Below, piece after piece: positions 31,125 to 41,815 of a stretch of DNA of 64,000 nt. The DNA comes from Hyposmocoma kahamanoa (Eukaryota > Arthropoda > Insecta > Lepidoptera > Cosmopterigidae). The position numbers and the translations under genes were made by a program. Each line of letters starts with the position of its first letter. Position 1 is the stretch's first letter. The DNA is taken from assembly GCF_003589595.1 (NCBI RefSeq), contig NW_020653397.1, forward strand, positions 1,845,092 through 1,909,091, written 5' to 3'. The notes below the pieces were generated by a model, which worked only from the letters and a program-made list of their open reading frames with translations, ran no database searches and had not been told where the DNA came from.

Positions 31125-31290
31125 AGTAGCAGTAGAGCTCCTTGTGAAAGATTTCCTACAGGAATGTGCTGCCATCTTATTACTACGTTCCAGTTTTGTA
31201 GGATGACACTTATCAACCTATGTCACAGGTTGGCAGGCGTCGTTGTCCCTAAGATCTTTGCGATTTAAAGCTCCGATTTTTGGGTAAATT
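31125..31290 (+). repeat. family R, internally deleted copy
   Basis: Starts at the family 5' end ('agcagtagagctccttgtga') and continues to 'gatctttgcgatttaaagct', with internal deletions and without the 3' end. Confidence 0.8.
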
Positions 31291-33112
31291 ACAAAAACGA
31301 TTTCAAAAAGTATGATAACTCGACGCACATGACATCTGACGATAACCAAGTATGACATAATTCTTTTTGATTAGAAATAATTAAAATAAATAAATAAGCA
31401 GATATGCCAATGGAATTTTTCAAAGTATTTTTCTACGTAGTCTGTGGTCAAATGGAACATGGCGCTAAATCTGAATGCAATATTTTCATTATAATGTGCA
31501 GTTAAATCTGGCATTTGTTCGAATATCGCCTCCAGTACAACGAAATAAGATCTGTCAATGAGTAGCTGATGTGCTGGGCGTTCACATGACCTTGAGAATA
31601 ATATTGTCTGAATCTGAATCACTTCATCTGTTATGTACATTTTGATGAACACGGGGCCTTAGCAATTTAAAAAATGTAAAGAAGCTACCAGTAACATTAT
31701 CGTCAAGTCGACGGCCCCACCGAATAAAGTGTAAAAGCTGTTACGGACTATTTTTTGCATGTTTGGGATTTCCCGCTCAAAACACACCTCATATTTTTTT
31801 TCAAATTTATTTTCCGATTAATTTTACAATTATTTGGCACTCCAATGATTTTTCTACGGAAAATAAAATCAACAATCTTGCAAGAATATTGCAAGTATGC
31901 ATTTTGCACACTCTACTCTTGCATGGGAATCTAAAAATCTTTAAAATTATAATGCATTTTTGCACTTTTAAAATTTATGACTTAATAATATTTTAAATAT
32001 GTTACATTTTAAAGTAAATATATAATAATAGTGTAAACACGACAAGCAAATAACCGCCACAGAAATTTTTACTATAACAAAAATTTTAAAGGGTTTTTTA
32101 TTAATTTAAACAATCAATATTTTCGTGTTTCATATTTTAATATAAGTTATAATGTTTTTTGTTAAAGTTGTATTTAAGTTTTTAATCACTCTTGTAAAGG
32201 TGCACTTTTTCCTTTACACGTTTATTCGGCGAGACCGTCGGTGTGAAATAGGACATGGGGTCGAAGGAAAATAAATGCATATATACACTTGACTCGATAC
32301 CACGTACAAACAGATAAACACAATCTATATGTAATTTGATAAACATTTCGTGCTATTTCGATAAAGTTAACGTGAAAGTATTGCACAAACAATTTCAAGT
32401 TTTAATTTACCTAGGCGATCATATTCTCTTCCTGATTTTCTCCATTTCGCAAAATTTTAATGTACTGACCAGTTTATTTATTTCAGGTCTATGTAAACTA
32501 CTTATATCTGGAATAAAACCCAGAACAAAAGAGCAATTTTCTATGACTAACATCCGCCATCTTTCCACCTGGCGCGAAACCCGATCGTGCGCACGCGTCG
32601 ATCTGTTCCAAATTCGAAATTATTCAAACTTCGAACCCCTCTTGCATTGTTCTTTTTATGAATTGTTTTGAATTTCGAATTTAATTCATTGGAGCGTGTA
32701 TTTGACGTTAGGGTTGAACTGCATTGTGTTGTATTCGTTGAGGACATGTCTGTGGCGACCCTTATGTTTTTCTATAGCGTAATTTGCATTTGTTTGTTGG
32801 TTTATTTGTTTAATCTTAATGAACACTTAATTCGAGTAGTTACTAGTTATTCAATGTTTGTTAGGTCTGGCAATAACTACTTGACAGGGATAAGAATTAA
32901 GTGAAAACCTTTGAAGGACAATATGTTCCAGGTTTTTTTAATATCCTAAATATAAAAGAGACGTAGTGAAAAAAAGAAAGGAAGTAAAGGCGTTTGAAAT
33001 ATATTTGCCATTCATTATTGCATGTGAATTATGGAAATCAATCTAAGTAAATAAAAAAAGGATTTAATGAATTTAACAAAGTGAAAGAAACACTGCCAAG
33101 CTGTAACGTGAA
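31291..33112. other. non-coding stretch, nothing recognised
   Basis: Very AT-rich. Open frames of 66-111 codons at 31.4, 31.8, 32.3, 32.5 and 32.7 kb lack motifs and overlap on both strands, so none is called. Confidence 0.5.
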
Positions 33113-33290
33113 TAAGTAGTATGAATGATAAGGGTACTGGTGAAATTACAGGCACACGGTACTTGTCAACTTATGTCTCAGGATGACGGGCGCAATGGCA
33201 GTGTTCCTCAAGACTTTGCGACTTAGACTTCAGAAGCCACCAGGCGCACGACTCGTTCGTCCCGTCATTTGATATTATAAAAAAGTTCTT
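33113..33290 (+). repeat. family R, 3' two thirds
   Basis: 'ggtactggtgaaattacagg', 'cttgtcaacttatgtctcag', 'gatgacgggcgcaatggcag' and 'cgcacgactcgttcgtcccg', ending 'gatattataaaaaa'. Confidence 0.85.
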
Positions 33291-33664
33291 AAGTACAAAA
33301 AAAATGTACGACTCTTGAACAACTCTCACACAATCGTGCCAACCATAAACAATGCTAAATATTAAAACATTCTCAATCGACACTCGTATCAGCTAAAAAC
33401 CCCGGAAACATTCAATTAAATCTATCAAACCGAAAAACGCTTCCTGCTCTGGCCAAGCTTGTTTCTGATTCCCATAATGTTTTCGACGCCATTATGTCGC
33501 CATAGTTTTACGAGTCCGTGATATTAATTGTAATGCTTCAAGGCGCCGGCGCAGGTCAAACACCGCCATGGGAAAGATGCTATAAATTAACCACACGTGG
33601 TAGAAGGACACCTATAAATTCTGACCGTATATATTTGTAACACAGGAGGAGGCACCTAAAAAGG

Positions 33665-34262
33665 ATGTTGCATTTTCATTTTTCATTCATAGCTTGTGCC
33701 TTCAACCATGATGTTGACAATGTCGTCAACATTACAGGACGTATAACCACCTCTAGGCCACTTCATGCTATCTGTCATCAGTGATCACCATGTCATTTTC
33801 TGGTGCTCCTTTGTATACACGAAATGAGAATGTGCATGGCGATTTGAATATAGAGCTCATAGATAAAGTGATAAAACAGTACGCCGAAGCTCACGAACAT
33901 GACTTCATCATCACGTGAATCTTTATGGCTATACAACAATAATACAAATATAGTGCGTAGACTATAAAAAACTAAATACTTTAGTAGCTGTAGATCTCTT
34001 TGTGAAAGAGTTTATCCAGGGAAGTACTGCCACCTTGCCTATTTCTGCCGCCAAGCAGTAATACCAGCATTATTGTGTTCCGGTTTTGAAGGGTAAGGGT
34101 CCCATCAAATGATGTCTCAGGGTGACGGACGCAGTGACAGTGCCTCAAAGATATTTGCGATTTAAAGCTCTGAGTGGCACTGCTACCGTTATGGACAGGC
34201 GTGTAGGTTACCATCAGGCGCACGACTTGTTCGTCCCGTCACTTGATATTATAAAAAAAATT
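33665..34262 (+). repeat. family R, long copy with LINE-like upstream segment
   Basis: Plus-strand counterpart of 20,617-21,175. An open run at about 33,777-33,917 encodes PLYTRNENVHGDLNIELIDK then VIKQYAEAHEHDFIIT, resembling the C-terminal block of jockey-type ORF2 proteins. The ordinary family R follows from about 33,985 ('gtagctgtagatctctttgt') to the end 'gatattataaaaaaaa' at 34,260. The left part (33,690-33,760) matches the 21.1-kb segment in inverse. Confidence 0.82.
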
Positions 34263-34639
34263 GAATCAATGTAGTTAAGTTATAGTGAATAAAATAAATG
34301 TTAGTGCCAGTGTTCATTAGACTATAAATACGTGAAACAAATGCCTTCCCCGTCACTAACGTTAAAATATATTTTTTCGATGGATAATTTTCTATATAAT
34401 AAGGTTATTTGTAAACTAGGATATTATGTTAAATTAAAATTACTATTAGTCTTGTAAAAAAGTTAGACTACAGTCTAAGTTTTAAGTATAAGGTTTTGCT
34501 TTGCTTTATAACATATAAATTATATATAAAACTAATTTCAATTACTAAGCCTAATCTAGGCTGTGGAATTACCCGAATAGATCTTTTTAGTTACATCACA
34601 GCTACAAACACAACAGTATATCAATTTCGCATCCTTAAT
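34263..34639. other. non-coding stretch, nothing recognised
   Basis: AT-rich filler between family R and the mariner. No open frame or repeat recognised. Confidence 0.5.
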
Positions 34640-35995
34640 ATAACGTGTTCTATTTAGTTCAGTTTATATAAAAAAAATCATTGGTGTATGTAACATACCT
34701 ATCGAATACACCGGTTTTCTTGTAAAATTTCGAAGTAACTTTGTGTTTTTCTTTTCTGTCATGAAAATTTTTAGGAATCGTGTTTTTACACCGTATTGTA
34801 ATCAGTGTATATTTTATTTAGTCAATTTTACTACAACTACAATTTTACTAAATTTTATTACAATTTGACTTTCAATTGTTTTTGTAATTCAATTTAGACA
34901 AGAAAGATGGATACTGCGAAAATTCGAGTGATTTTTGAATACGAGTTCCGACGCGGAACTAACGCGGCAGAAACAGCCCGCAATATCAATGCTGCGTTTG
35001 GAGAGGGGTCTACTAATGAACGCACCGTGCGATTTTGGTTTAAACGCTTTCGTGATGGAAATTTCGACTTAAAGAACGAGCCACGAGGAAGACCCCACAC
35101 AGGTGAATAACGATGAATTAAGAGAGATAGTGGAAGCCGATCCTAGTCAAACTACCCAGGAATTAGCGGCATGGTTTAACGTTACCTTACCCACAATATT
35201 GACTCACTTGCGTCAAATCAATAAAATAAAAAAATACGAAAAATGGGTGCCTCATGATTTGACTGATCTGCAGAAAGAAACGCGTGTTGAAACTTGTGTT
35301 GCCTTGTTGAACCGGTACAGAAATGAAGGAATATTGGATCGAATTGTAACATGTGATGAAAAGTGGATTCTTTATGATAACCGGAAAAGAAAAATGCAAT
35401 GGCTGACCCCAGGTCAAATGCCACAACAGTGTCCTAAAGCAAAACTTACCAATAAAAAGGTAATGGTAACTGTTTGGTGGTCTCAGCATGGTGTTATTCA
35501 CTATAGTTTTCTCCGATCTGGTCAAGCAATAACGGCAGATGTCTATTGTGCCGAACTCCGAACCATGTTGACAAAACTAGCAGTAAAACAGCCCCGACTC
35601 ATGAATCGATCTTCACCATTATTGCTCCACGACAACGCGAGACCTCACACAGCACGAGAAACCATTTTGACCCTTCAGGAACTGCAGTTAGAAACCATTC
35701 GTCATCCTCCGTATTCACCAGACCTTGCTCCAACGGACTACCATTTTTTTCGTGATTTGGACAATTATCTACGTGACAAGAAGTTTTCTTCCCAGGAGGC
35801 AGTACAAAATGCTTTCACACAGTTTGTGCAGTCTAGATCGTCGGAGTTCTATCGCAAAGGCATTAATAACCTTCCCATTAGATGGCAGCAATGTATAGAT
35901 AATAATGGCAACTATTTTGATTAAATAAATTTGTTAAAAATTTAAAAAATAAACAATTTAGATTTTCAGTACAAATCGGCAATTTCATACTTTAA
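34640..35995 (+). mobile_element. mariner element, nearly intact
   Basis: Element of about 1.3 kb carrying one transposase gene. A left untranslated part (34,640-34,906) is shared with the detached fragment at 23.3 kb, which begins at the same place. The right end after the stop reads 'cagtacaaatcggcaatttc' and 'atactttaacccct', taken as the likely 3' terminus. I could not find an inverted match to it at the left end, so the 5' inverted repeat is either lost or not recognised, and the limits are approximate. Confidence 0.8.
34907..35927 (+). pseudogene. mariner transposase with one frameshift
   Basis: Cut-and-paste transposase in two overlapping frames. The first (34,907-35,107) holds the N-terminal helix-turn-helix region: EYEFRRGTNAAETARNINAA, then RTVRFWFKRFRDGNFDL. 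The second (from 35,103 to a stop at 35,925) holds WVPHDL near residue 50, the catalytic aspartates of TCDEKWI (D85 of this frame, codon at 35,355) and HDNARPH (D177, codon at 35,631), then YSPDLAPTDYHFF with the third aspartate (D212). Exactly 34 residues separate the second and third, the D,D34D signature of mariner. Together the two parts are close to the usual 340-350 residues. The break lies at a run of four C at 35,093-35,096, which looks like a one-base insertion. No other stop interrupts it. If the frames are not rejoined, it is inactive. Confidence 0.96.
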
Positions 35996-35999
35996 CCCC

Positions 36000-36389
36000 T
36001 ATTATTTGATGTATGCTTTGTTGTTTTTGTTTTCGTGTTGTGGCGTAACAGTAAAGTTTTCTATTTTACTCTTAGCCAACTGGAGATCATACGGTAAAGA
36101 AAGATCAGACTCTACCATGTTTGAAGACGCTAAACTGTCATCTAATGTGATGAAAATTCTGTTTCTATGTTTGTATATCTCAATTTAGGTCATTTGCATT
36201 GTATCATTATTATATATATTGGATTATCATTGCACTTTGCCTATCGGACGTATCGTAAATAATTACGCACGTGAATAAATACCGTTAACACAAAACCGGT
36301 AGTGCTGTAAAACAGAATGGTACGGTTTAGACCACTCTGTTAAACTAGTTTAAGTCGTCTTCACAAAGCCACAAATTCACCTAACTGGC
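36000..36389. other. non-coding stretch, nothing recognised
   Basis: No gene. A 60-codon open frame at 36,006-36,188 has no motif. Confidence 0.5.
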
Positions 36390-36640
36390 AACGCAGACTG
36401 CCTCAATAATTCCTGTTGATATTCAATTTTTTCCATTTACGACGTTTGAAACTATAGCGACACAAAAACTTTATACAAAAGATTATTATTATACAGCCTC
36501 TAAGTACCTACTTAGACGACAAAAATCCAAAGTACTGATTTCTTCTTCCAGCTTGTTAATAATGTGAATGAATGTATATTTACAAATGAATAGAAGAATT
36601 AATTAATATGACGATTTTAACTGTAATTTCTCACCAATGA
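36390..36640 (+). mobile_element. jockey-like LINE 3' end
   Basis: Encodes IIPVDIQFFPFTTFETIATQ then KLYTKDYYYTA, the same C-terminal block as the relic at 4.33 kb (IPIDIQNLPLTRFKTIVKQK). The following UTR shares 'gaatgaatgtatatttacaa'-like wording. No upstream ORF2 remains. Confidence 0.65.
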
Positions 36641-37654
36641 CAAAAGTTTTTTTAACTTAAATATATATCTCCTTACATATACTCTCGAACTTACAGTTCG
36701 ATTTTTTTATTATGACTTTAACACACACATAGAAATGTGTTCTCTTTCTCTTGCATTTAAAAATTAAGTCCCTATCGGTTTAGTAAACGCCATTCTGTCT
36801 TAAGACAAAGCTTTTCTTAAACCCTATATCAAAGTATCTCATCCTTGATCGGCCTTACAGTTGCTTTGTTTTTTATATCCATCTGGAATTATTCACCACG
36901 ATCTAAAATTGCGTTATTCTCTATATGTTTTACTATATATTTAATTGTATGATTATAGTTACTTACAGGTTTCCTACCGTGATCTATGATCGGTGTAACA
37001 ATTGAATAACCAAGAATGCTTCAAGATTACGAATACGATGTGTGCATTTCTTAATTTTTGGCTCTGTCCTGACTACTATGAATGTCATTAAGAGCTTGTG
37101 TACTTTGTAAATAGTTTTCTGAAGTTGAATCATAGACGCATTCGGTATGTTTGTTTCATTGTTTGTAAGTTCAAGTAAAGTGATTTTGATGTTAAGATTA
37201 TAAATTACGTACACTTTGTAGTCATGTAACGAATTGTAAGTAACATTAGAATTTTATTAGACATTTCACAGCGGTTTTAATATATACGATCGAATGATTA
37301 TCAATCAAGAATTAGTGTCACTGTATAGATTATACACCATTAATGTGCGACACTTGAAGCGTACTTAAAATATACAAGAATTATCTTGATGAAATATAAT
37401 ATTAGTTACAGTATTCTTTGGAAAATTTCCTATTTCCAATTCAGAATTAACTGTAGCTATTTTTATATGATATTCTCTCTGTGTTATCATTTGTGATTGT
37501 CTTGTTCTTTTCAACATTGCAGACATTGTATTAGAAGCTCTGTAGATTTTTTATGAGTATCACAAGGTACGCACAACAAATGCAGATTCACTCCGAAATT
37601 GAAATCGTCAAGTCACTGCGACTGCCCATCATCCCGACATTATGATCAGAGTTT
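36641..37654. other. non-coding stretch, nothing recognised
   Basis: AT-rich. One minus-strand open frame of 76 codons at 36,984-37,214 has no motif. Confidence 0.5.
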
Positions 37655-37868
37655 AGTCAGCCCGTGATCACGTCCAATGCACCTCGTTTGCAGTTTGTTC
37701 TTGGAAGCACTACCACTTTAGTAAAGGTGCTGATGAAGTTACAGACACAAGTGACAGTGTCCCTGATATCTATGCGATTTAAAGCTCTGAGTGGCACTAC
37801 AACTGTTATGGACACGTGGACGTGTGCACTCCACGACTTGTTCTTCCCGTCATATGGTATCATAAAAA
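37655..37868 (+). repeat. family R, internally deleted copy
   Basis: Retains 'ggtgctgatgaagttacaga', 'atgcgatttaaagctctgag', 'ggcactacaactgttatgga' and the end 'gtcatatggtatcataaaaa'. The 'gcattactgcg' and 'gtctcagggtgacggg' parts are missing. Confidence 0.8.
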
Positions 37869-39617
37869 ATCATTTTAAATGTTATTGTAAAGTAATGTAC
37901 GGTTAATATAAACTTCAAAATAAAAATAAATATAAACATCCAACTAATGAATTGCGTTTAAAACTAATACCATTTAATAACAGAGATAAACAATTAATTT
38001 GTATAAACTATACAATGTTATTTTGCACTTGCAGTCCAGAAAACAGAAACGCATAAAGGATATAAATGAAAACCTGCCTACGTCCCACCTACGCGATTAA
38101 TAAAGACCGCATTTCAATATACAAGTCTTCTTAATTAAATTAAATACGGTAATTTTAAACACTATGCAAATAGATAGCGAAGACGTATCTGGTACTAGGC
38201 GAGCAGAAAATAAAGGTATTTCTACTAAGAATGCCTTTGAAAATTTTACAGAAAGGATTGACATTGCTTACATTCCGCGTTTTAAGCAATTTTCTCACAA
38301 ACAGATTGGTAACAATGTTAAAGTAAAAATTTATTTCCTAAACATTACTAAATTGTAAATATCGGTTCATGTATGAAGATATTTTTGTTACAAAATAGCT
38401 TAAAAGATACCGAGATGTGGAAAACAATATTTGCGACAGCAACAAAGAAAGAATGAGAAAGAAGAGAGACAGTACGTTAATGAAGGGAAGTAAAGGTATA
38501 AATTGTAAAATAAAAACATAAAGGGAAAAATCCTTCAAATCAACTGACAACAAGAACACACGGGTGGAAAAAATTTAAGTAAACAAGTTCACTTCTCAAA
38601 ACCATTTAGCATAAAAATTTCAATCAACCAAGCAGGTATCTAAAGCCCTTACATTGCAAGTACTCTAGCCAGGCTTGGAAATTAATATCGTCTCATTAAA
38701 TATGCAAATAGTGAGGCGGCCCTTATCTTCGCTGTCCGGTCCGTTCAATCAAAGTGTCCTTTAACCGCTATCGTGCGATCTCACCTCCTTGCGATCATGC
38801 CGGCCTGGTACCTCGATTTATTACTCGAGAGTATCATTAGTGTAATCTGTATTGGAGGTTTCTTTGTTTTGTTTGAGCCTTATTAAATTGTTTACGTAAT
38901 TGGAGTTATTCGGCTTATCGTAGGCGATTGTGACAATGTCGTTCACAATACTTGAAAGTAAAGCAATATACTACTGCATGCGGAACGAGTATCGCCGTGT
39001 GATATATGCTTTTATAATATTTGAGCCAATGTGAATAAACATTACATTTAAAAATTTTACTTATGATCAAACAAATACAAACCAATGATTAAAACCTTTC
39101 AAACGAAAAAGTGAAAAATTGACAAAAATAGGTCAGCGTTTCAATAGCTAATCAAGAGTAATTGTACTATAATAATAGACAGAGTGATTCTATTCTCATT
39201 GTTTGTTCGTAACCAGACCCTTCGGTCCCTAAGGCTCTCGACGGAAGGGTGGAAGCATGTATATTACATTACTTTTACGCCTATGCTCGCATTTTCCATA
39301 ATTGTTCCGTTGAAGTGTTGCGTTATTTTACTTAAGTAAATATTTCCATTTAGGTTTTGGTTTTGTAATTTTGGTTGTGTTTATATAACAACTATCTAAC
39401 TTTCATAAGATTTCTAAAAATGCCATGGAATATAGTTTTAATTTATTCTCGTCTCTCTCATTTCATAATACGTATGGTCAACTATACTGAAATCTTATTC
39501 GTTGGTCAGTTGATTGTATCATATGTTTGAGTTCATCTAAAAGCAACCCAGCAATAAAAGCACATCATAAGGATGTACATAAACGTAGAAAACGCTATCA
39601 ACCTTCAAAAAGATCAT
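37869..39617. other. unique sequence with one GC-rich patch
   Basis: No gene. The patch at 38,690-38,850 combines an octamer-like 'atatgcaaatag', a GATA-type 'cttatctt', a TCF-type 'atcaaag' and 'cgatcatgccggcctggtac'. By composition and motif density it could be regulatory, which is only inference. Confidence 0.35.
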
Positions 39618-39673
39618 AAAATGTACATAAAGTAAAGAATAGGGCCTATAACGCTACCCTGCGGGACGCCGGA
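39618..39673 (-). mobile_element. LINE reverse-transcriptase relic
   Basis: The minus strand encodes SGVPQGSVIGPILYFMYIL followed by a stop. VPQGSxxGPxLY is the conserved region just upstream of the catalytic aspartates in non-LTR reverse transcriptases. Only about 19 codons are readable. Confidence 0.65.
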
Positions 39674-39747
39674 TTGTATGAGCAACTACAACCGTTTACC
39701 ATTTTATAGCTTTGTATTTCAACTTTATATTTACTTAGATTTATTTG

Positions 39748-40055
39748 TCAATGTACATTTAATAGTTTCGGTATTACAAACCATTTCAAGTTATTTGAGG
39801 AATGATGATATATTCCTTTCAAAATAACATAATGATTTTTATGATGGTTTCTAAGATCAAAATAGTTTTTATACTTACGTGGATTATTTTCAATGAGGTC
39901 AACGTACACTTTACCATCTAACTTAAAATATACCTTAAGCCATTTCAAAACGTCAAATATTCCTTGTTATGCATAAGAAAAAGAATTGTAAAAACCAGTG
40001 AACAGAATAGGAGTAACAACGCTACTGTATCATCTACAAAAAGGGCATAACTTAT
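39748..40055 (-). mobile_element. possible LINE fragment
   Basis: The minus strand has YALFVDDTVAL at about 40,022-40,054, resembling the FADD catalytic motif of reverse transcriptases. Below it is an open frame at 39,748-39,948 (VDLIENNPRKYKNYFDLRNH) that resembles a jockey-type C-terminal part. If both belong to one element, a large internal deletion is needed. Weak evidence. Confidence 0.3.
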
Positions 40056-40949
40056 AAATATTCCACAGCAACGTCTTAGACTCGGTGCAGACGTCGTTTA
40101 GCAGTCGACCCACGGTCTAACTGAGCATTAATATTAACTAAAAGTAAATATTCACCGTGCCCAACACACGTCATTAGCTATTCAATGTAACGGAACGGAC
40201 AAACATAAATTATTCAAAGACTACGGTCAAGTGCGATTACCCAGTATAAGTCTAGCTTCCTACAAAGCTTCCGGAGGCACTAATTGGTTCCCTAATTCGA
40301 GTTTTATCGTTATTTAAATTAGATTGGTTCAGGCTTAAGGGGGATTTTTATTTGAATCCATTTGGTTAATGAGTGTTACTTGATTTTATATTTAAGATGT
40401 GTAATTGGGGTTTTCTTTTGCATTCCAGTAGTCTACTTTCCTCACAAGAGATCTGTGTCCAATAACAAATCATATACTAGTTAGTATACATCAGAAGTCA
40501 GTTACAGACTGTCAATTCTTCTATCATTCATGATTTATTTTAATCCGCACCTGAATTATATTTAACCTATTTATCACATCAGATAAATAGGTGTGAAATA
40601 TGGTAAAATGCATTGTTTTAAAAACAGTTCAGGTAGTGTTTTCTACTTGATAATCAAACTCTCATATTAACCACGGAACTATGAACTAGTTAATGAAAAC
40701 TCCACGTTTAAAACCAAAGTCAATAACGGAAATCCACAAACAAAAATCTTTCATACATGGTGACCGGAACAAAACAAACGTCTATATTAAAAAGTGTACG
40801 TCAATAAAGCCTATGAGATGGTGGAGCATGCTTTTCAATAGGCTTTTTACGGGAGCTTTCATTGTGGGCGGCTTAAAGGGTTTGGCGCGACAATACGGCC
40901 AGAGTTTAATTAACCGGAGCTTAAAGCTTAATTGTAAGTGCAGTTAAGC
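40056..40949. other. unique sequence, nothing recognised
   Basis: Non-coding. An 84-codon open frame at 40,693-40,947 ends beside the reverse-transcriptase relic but has no recognisable motif. Confidence 0.45.
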
Positions 40950-41008
40950 CCGGGAACACGTGTCGGCGTCTCACAGGGCACGCTGCTGGGACCGTTGCTT
41001 TACAATTG
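40950..41008 (+). mobile_element. LINE reverse-transcriptase relic
   Basis: The plus strand encodes PGTRVGVSQGTLLGPLLYN then a stop, again the VPQGSxLGPLL region of a non-LTR reverse transcriptase. Flanking sequence has decayed beyond recognition. Confidence 0.6.
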
Positions 41009-41741
41009 ATATTGAAATTTTCTTTGTCGCACCATTGAACTGTGGTCGGATTAATGAATATTTTTAATGAACCTTTCTTTGGGTAACGGTTGTCTGGTTT
41101 AGAGTAAGCGGTTTGTGAGAGATATTACATTTTTTTGATATTTAATATTTATATGCTGTGTCATGGTAGTATAAATTATATAAAGGCTACCAAATTCGTA
41201 ATACCAGGAACATTCCTAGTTTTGCCCAACTTGAAAAATAATTGTAGTTATATTATTTTTTCAAGAATATCCGTATGCATAAACAAACCCAAAACTTTCC
41301 CATACACGACCATGCACTAATCCATAAACCATTCCCCAACTTATCAACACACACCACAATGTTTGGAGCATATTTACCACAAGCAATTTGCAGGAAAACC
41401 AAACAACAATTACCGTACAAAAACAAATAGAGGAAAAATCATTAGGGGAGCAGTAGAGGGGTTGATTACAAAAGAAAACAGCGGAGTGGCTGGAGGGCCT
41501 GACAATGGTGAGATTACGCCTGTCGCCTGTCACTGTGACGGGAGGGCCACTGTTTGTCTTGCCTGTGAAGTGTTACATTTTTAGGAAGATATTGACTACC
41601 GCCTCTGACTAACCACACTCAGATTTTGCTCTTAAGGTAACATATTTTACATCGATAAGTTCAATCTTCAGCAAGGGTACTTAATTTTATTCTAAATCAT
41701 ATGCCGATTGTTTTATTATTTTATTATAATAAATAATAACC

Positions 41742-41815
41742 ACGACACCAATTGCCTGGTTATAAACTAGGTAATTCCTCGTGTAATGAATACCTGAGCA
41801 ACGGAATTCACTACG
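41742..41815. repeat. SINE family 4 body fragment
   Basis: 'gacaccaattgcctggttat', 'aaactaggtaattcc' and 'gagcaacggaattcac' match 57,469-57,535 in the same orientation. The tRNA-like head is absent. Confidence 0.6.
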
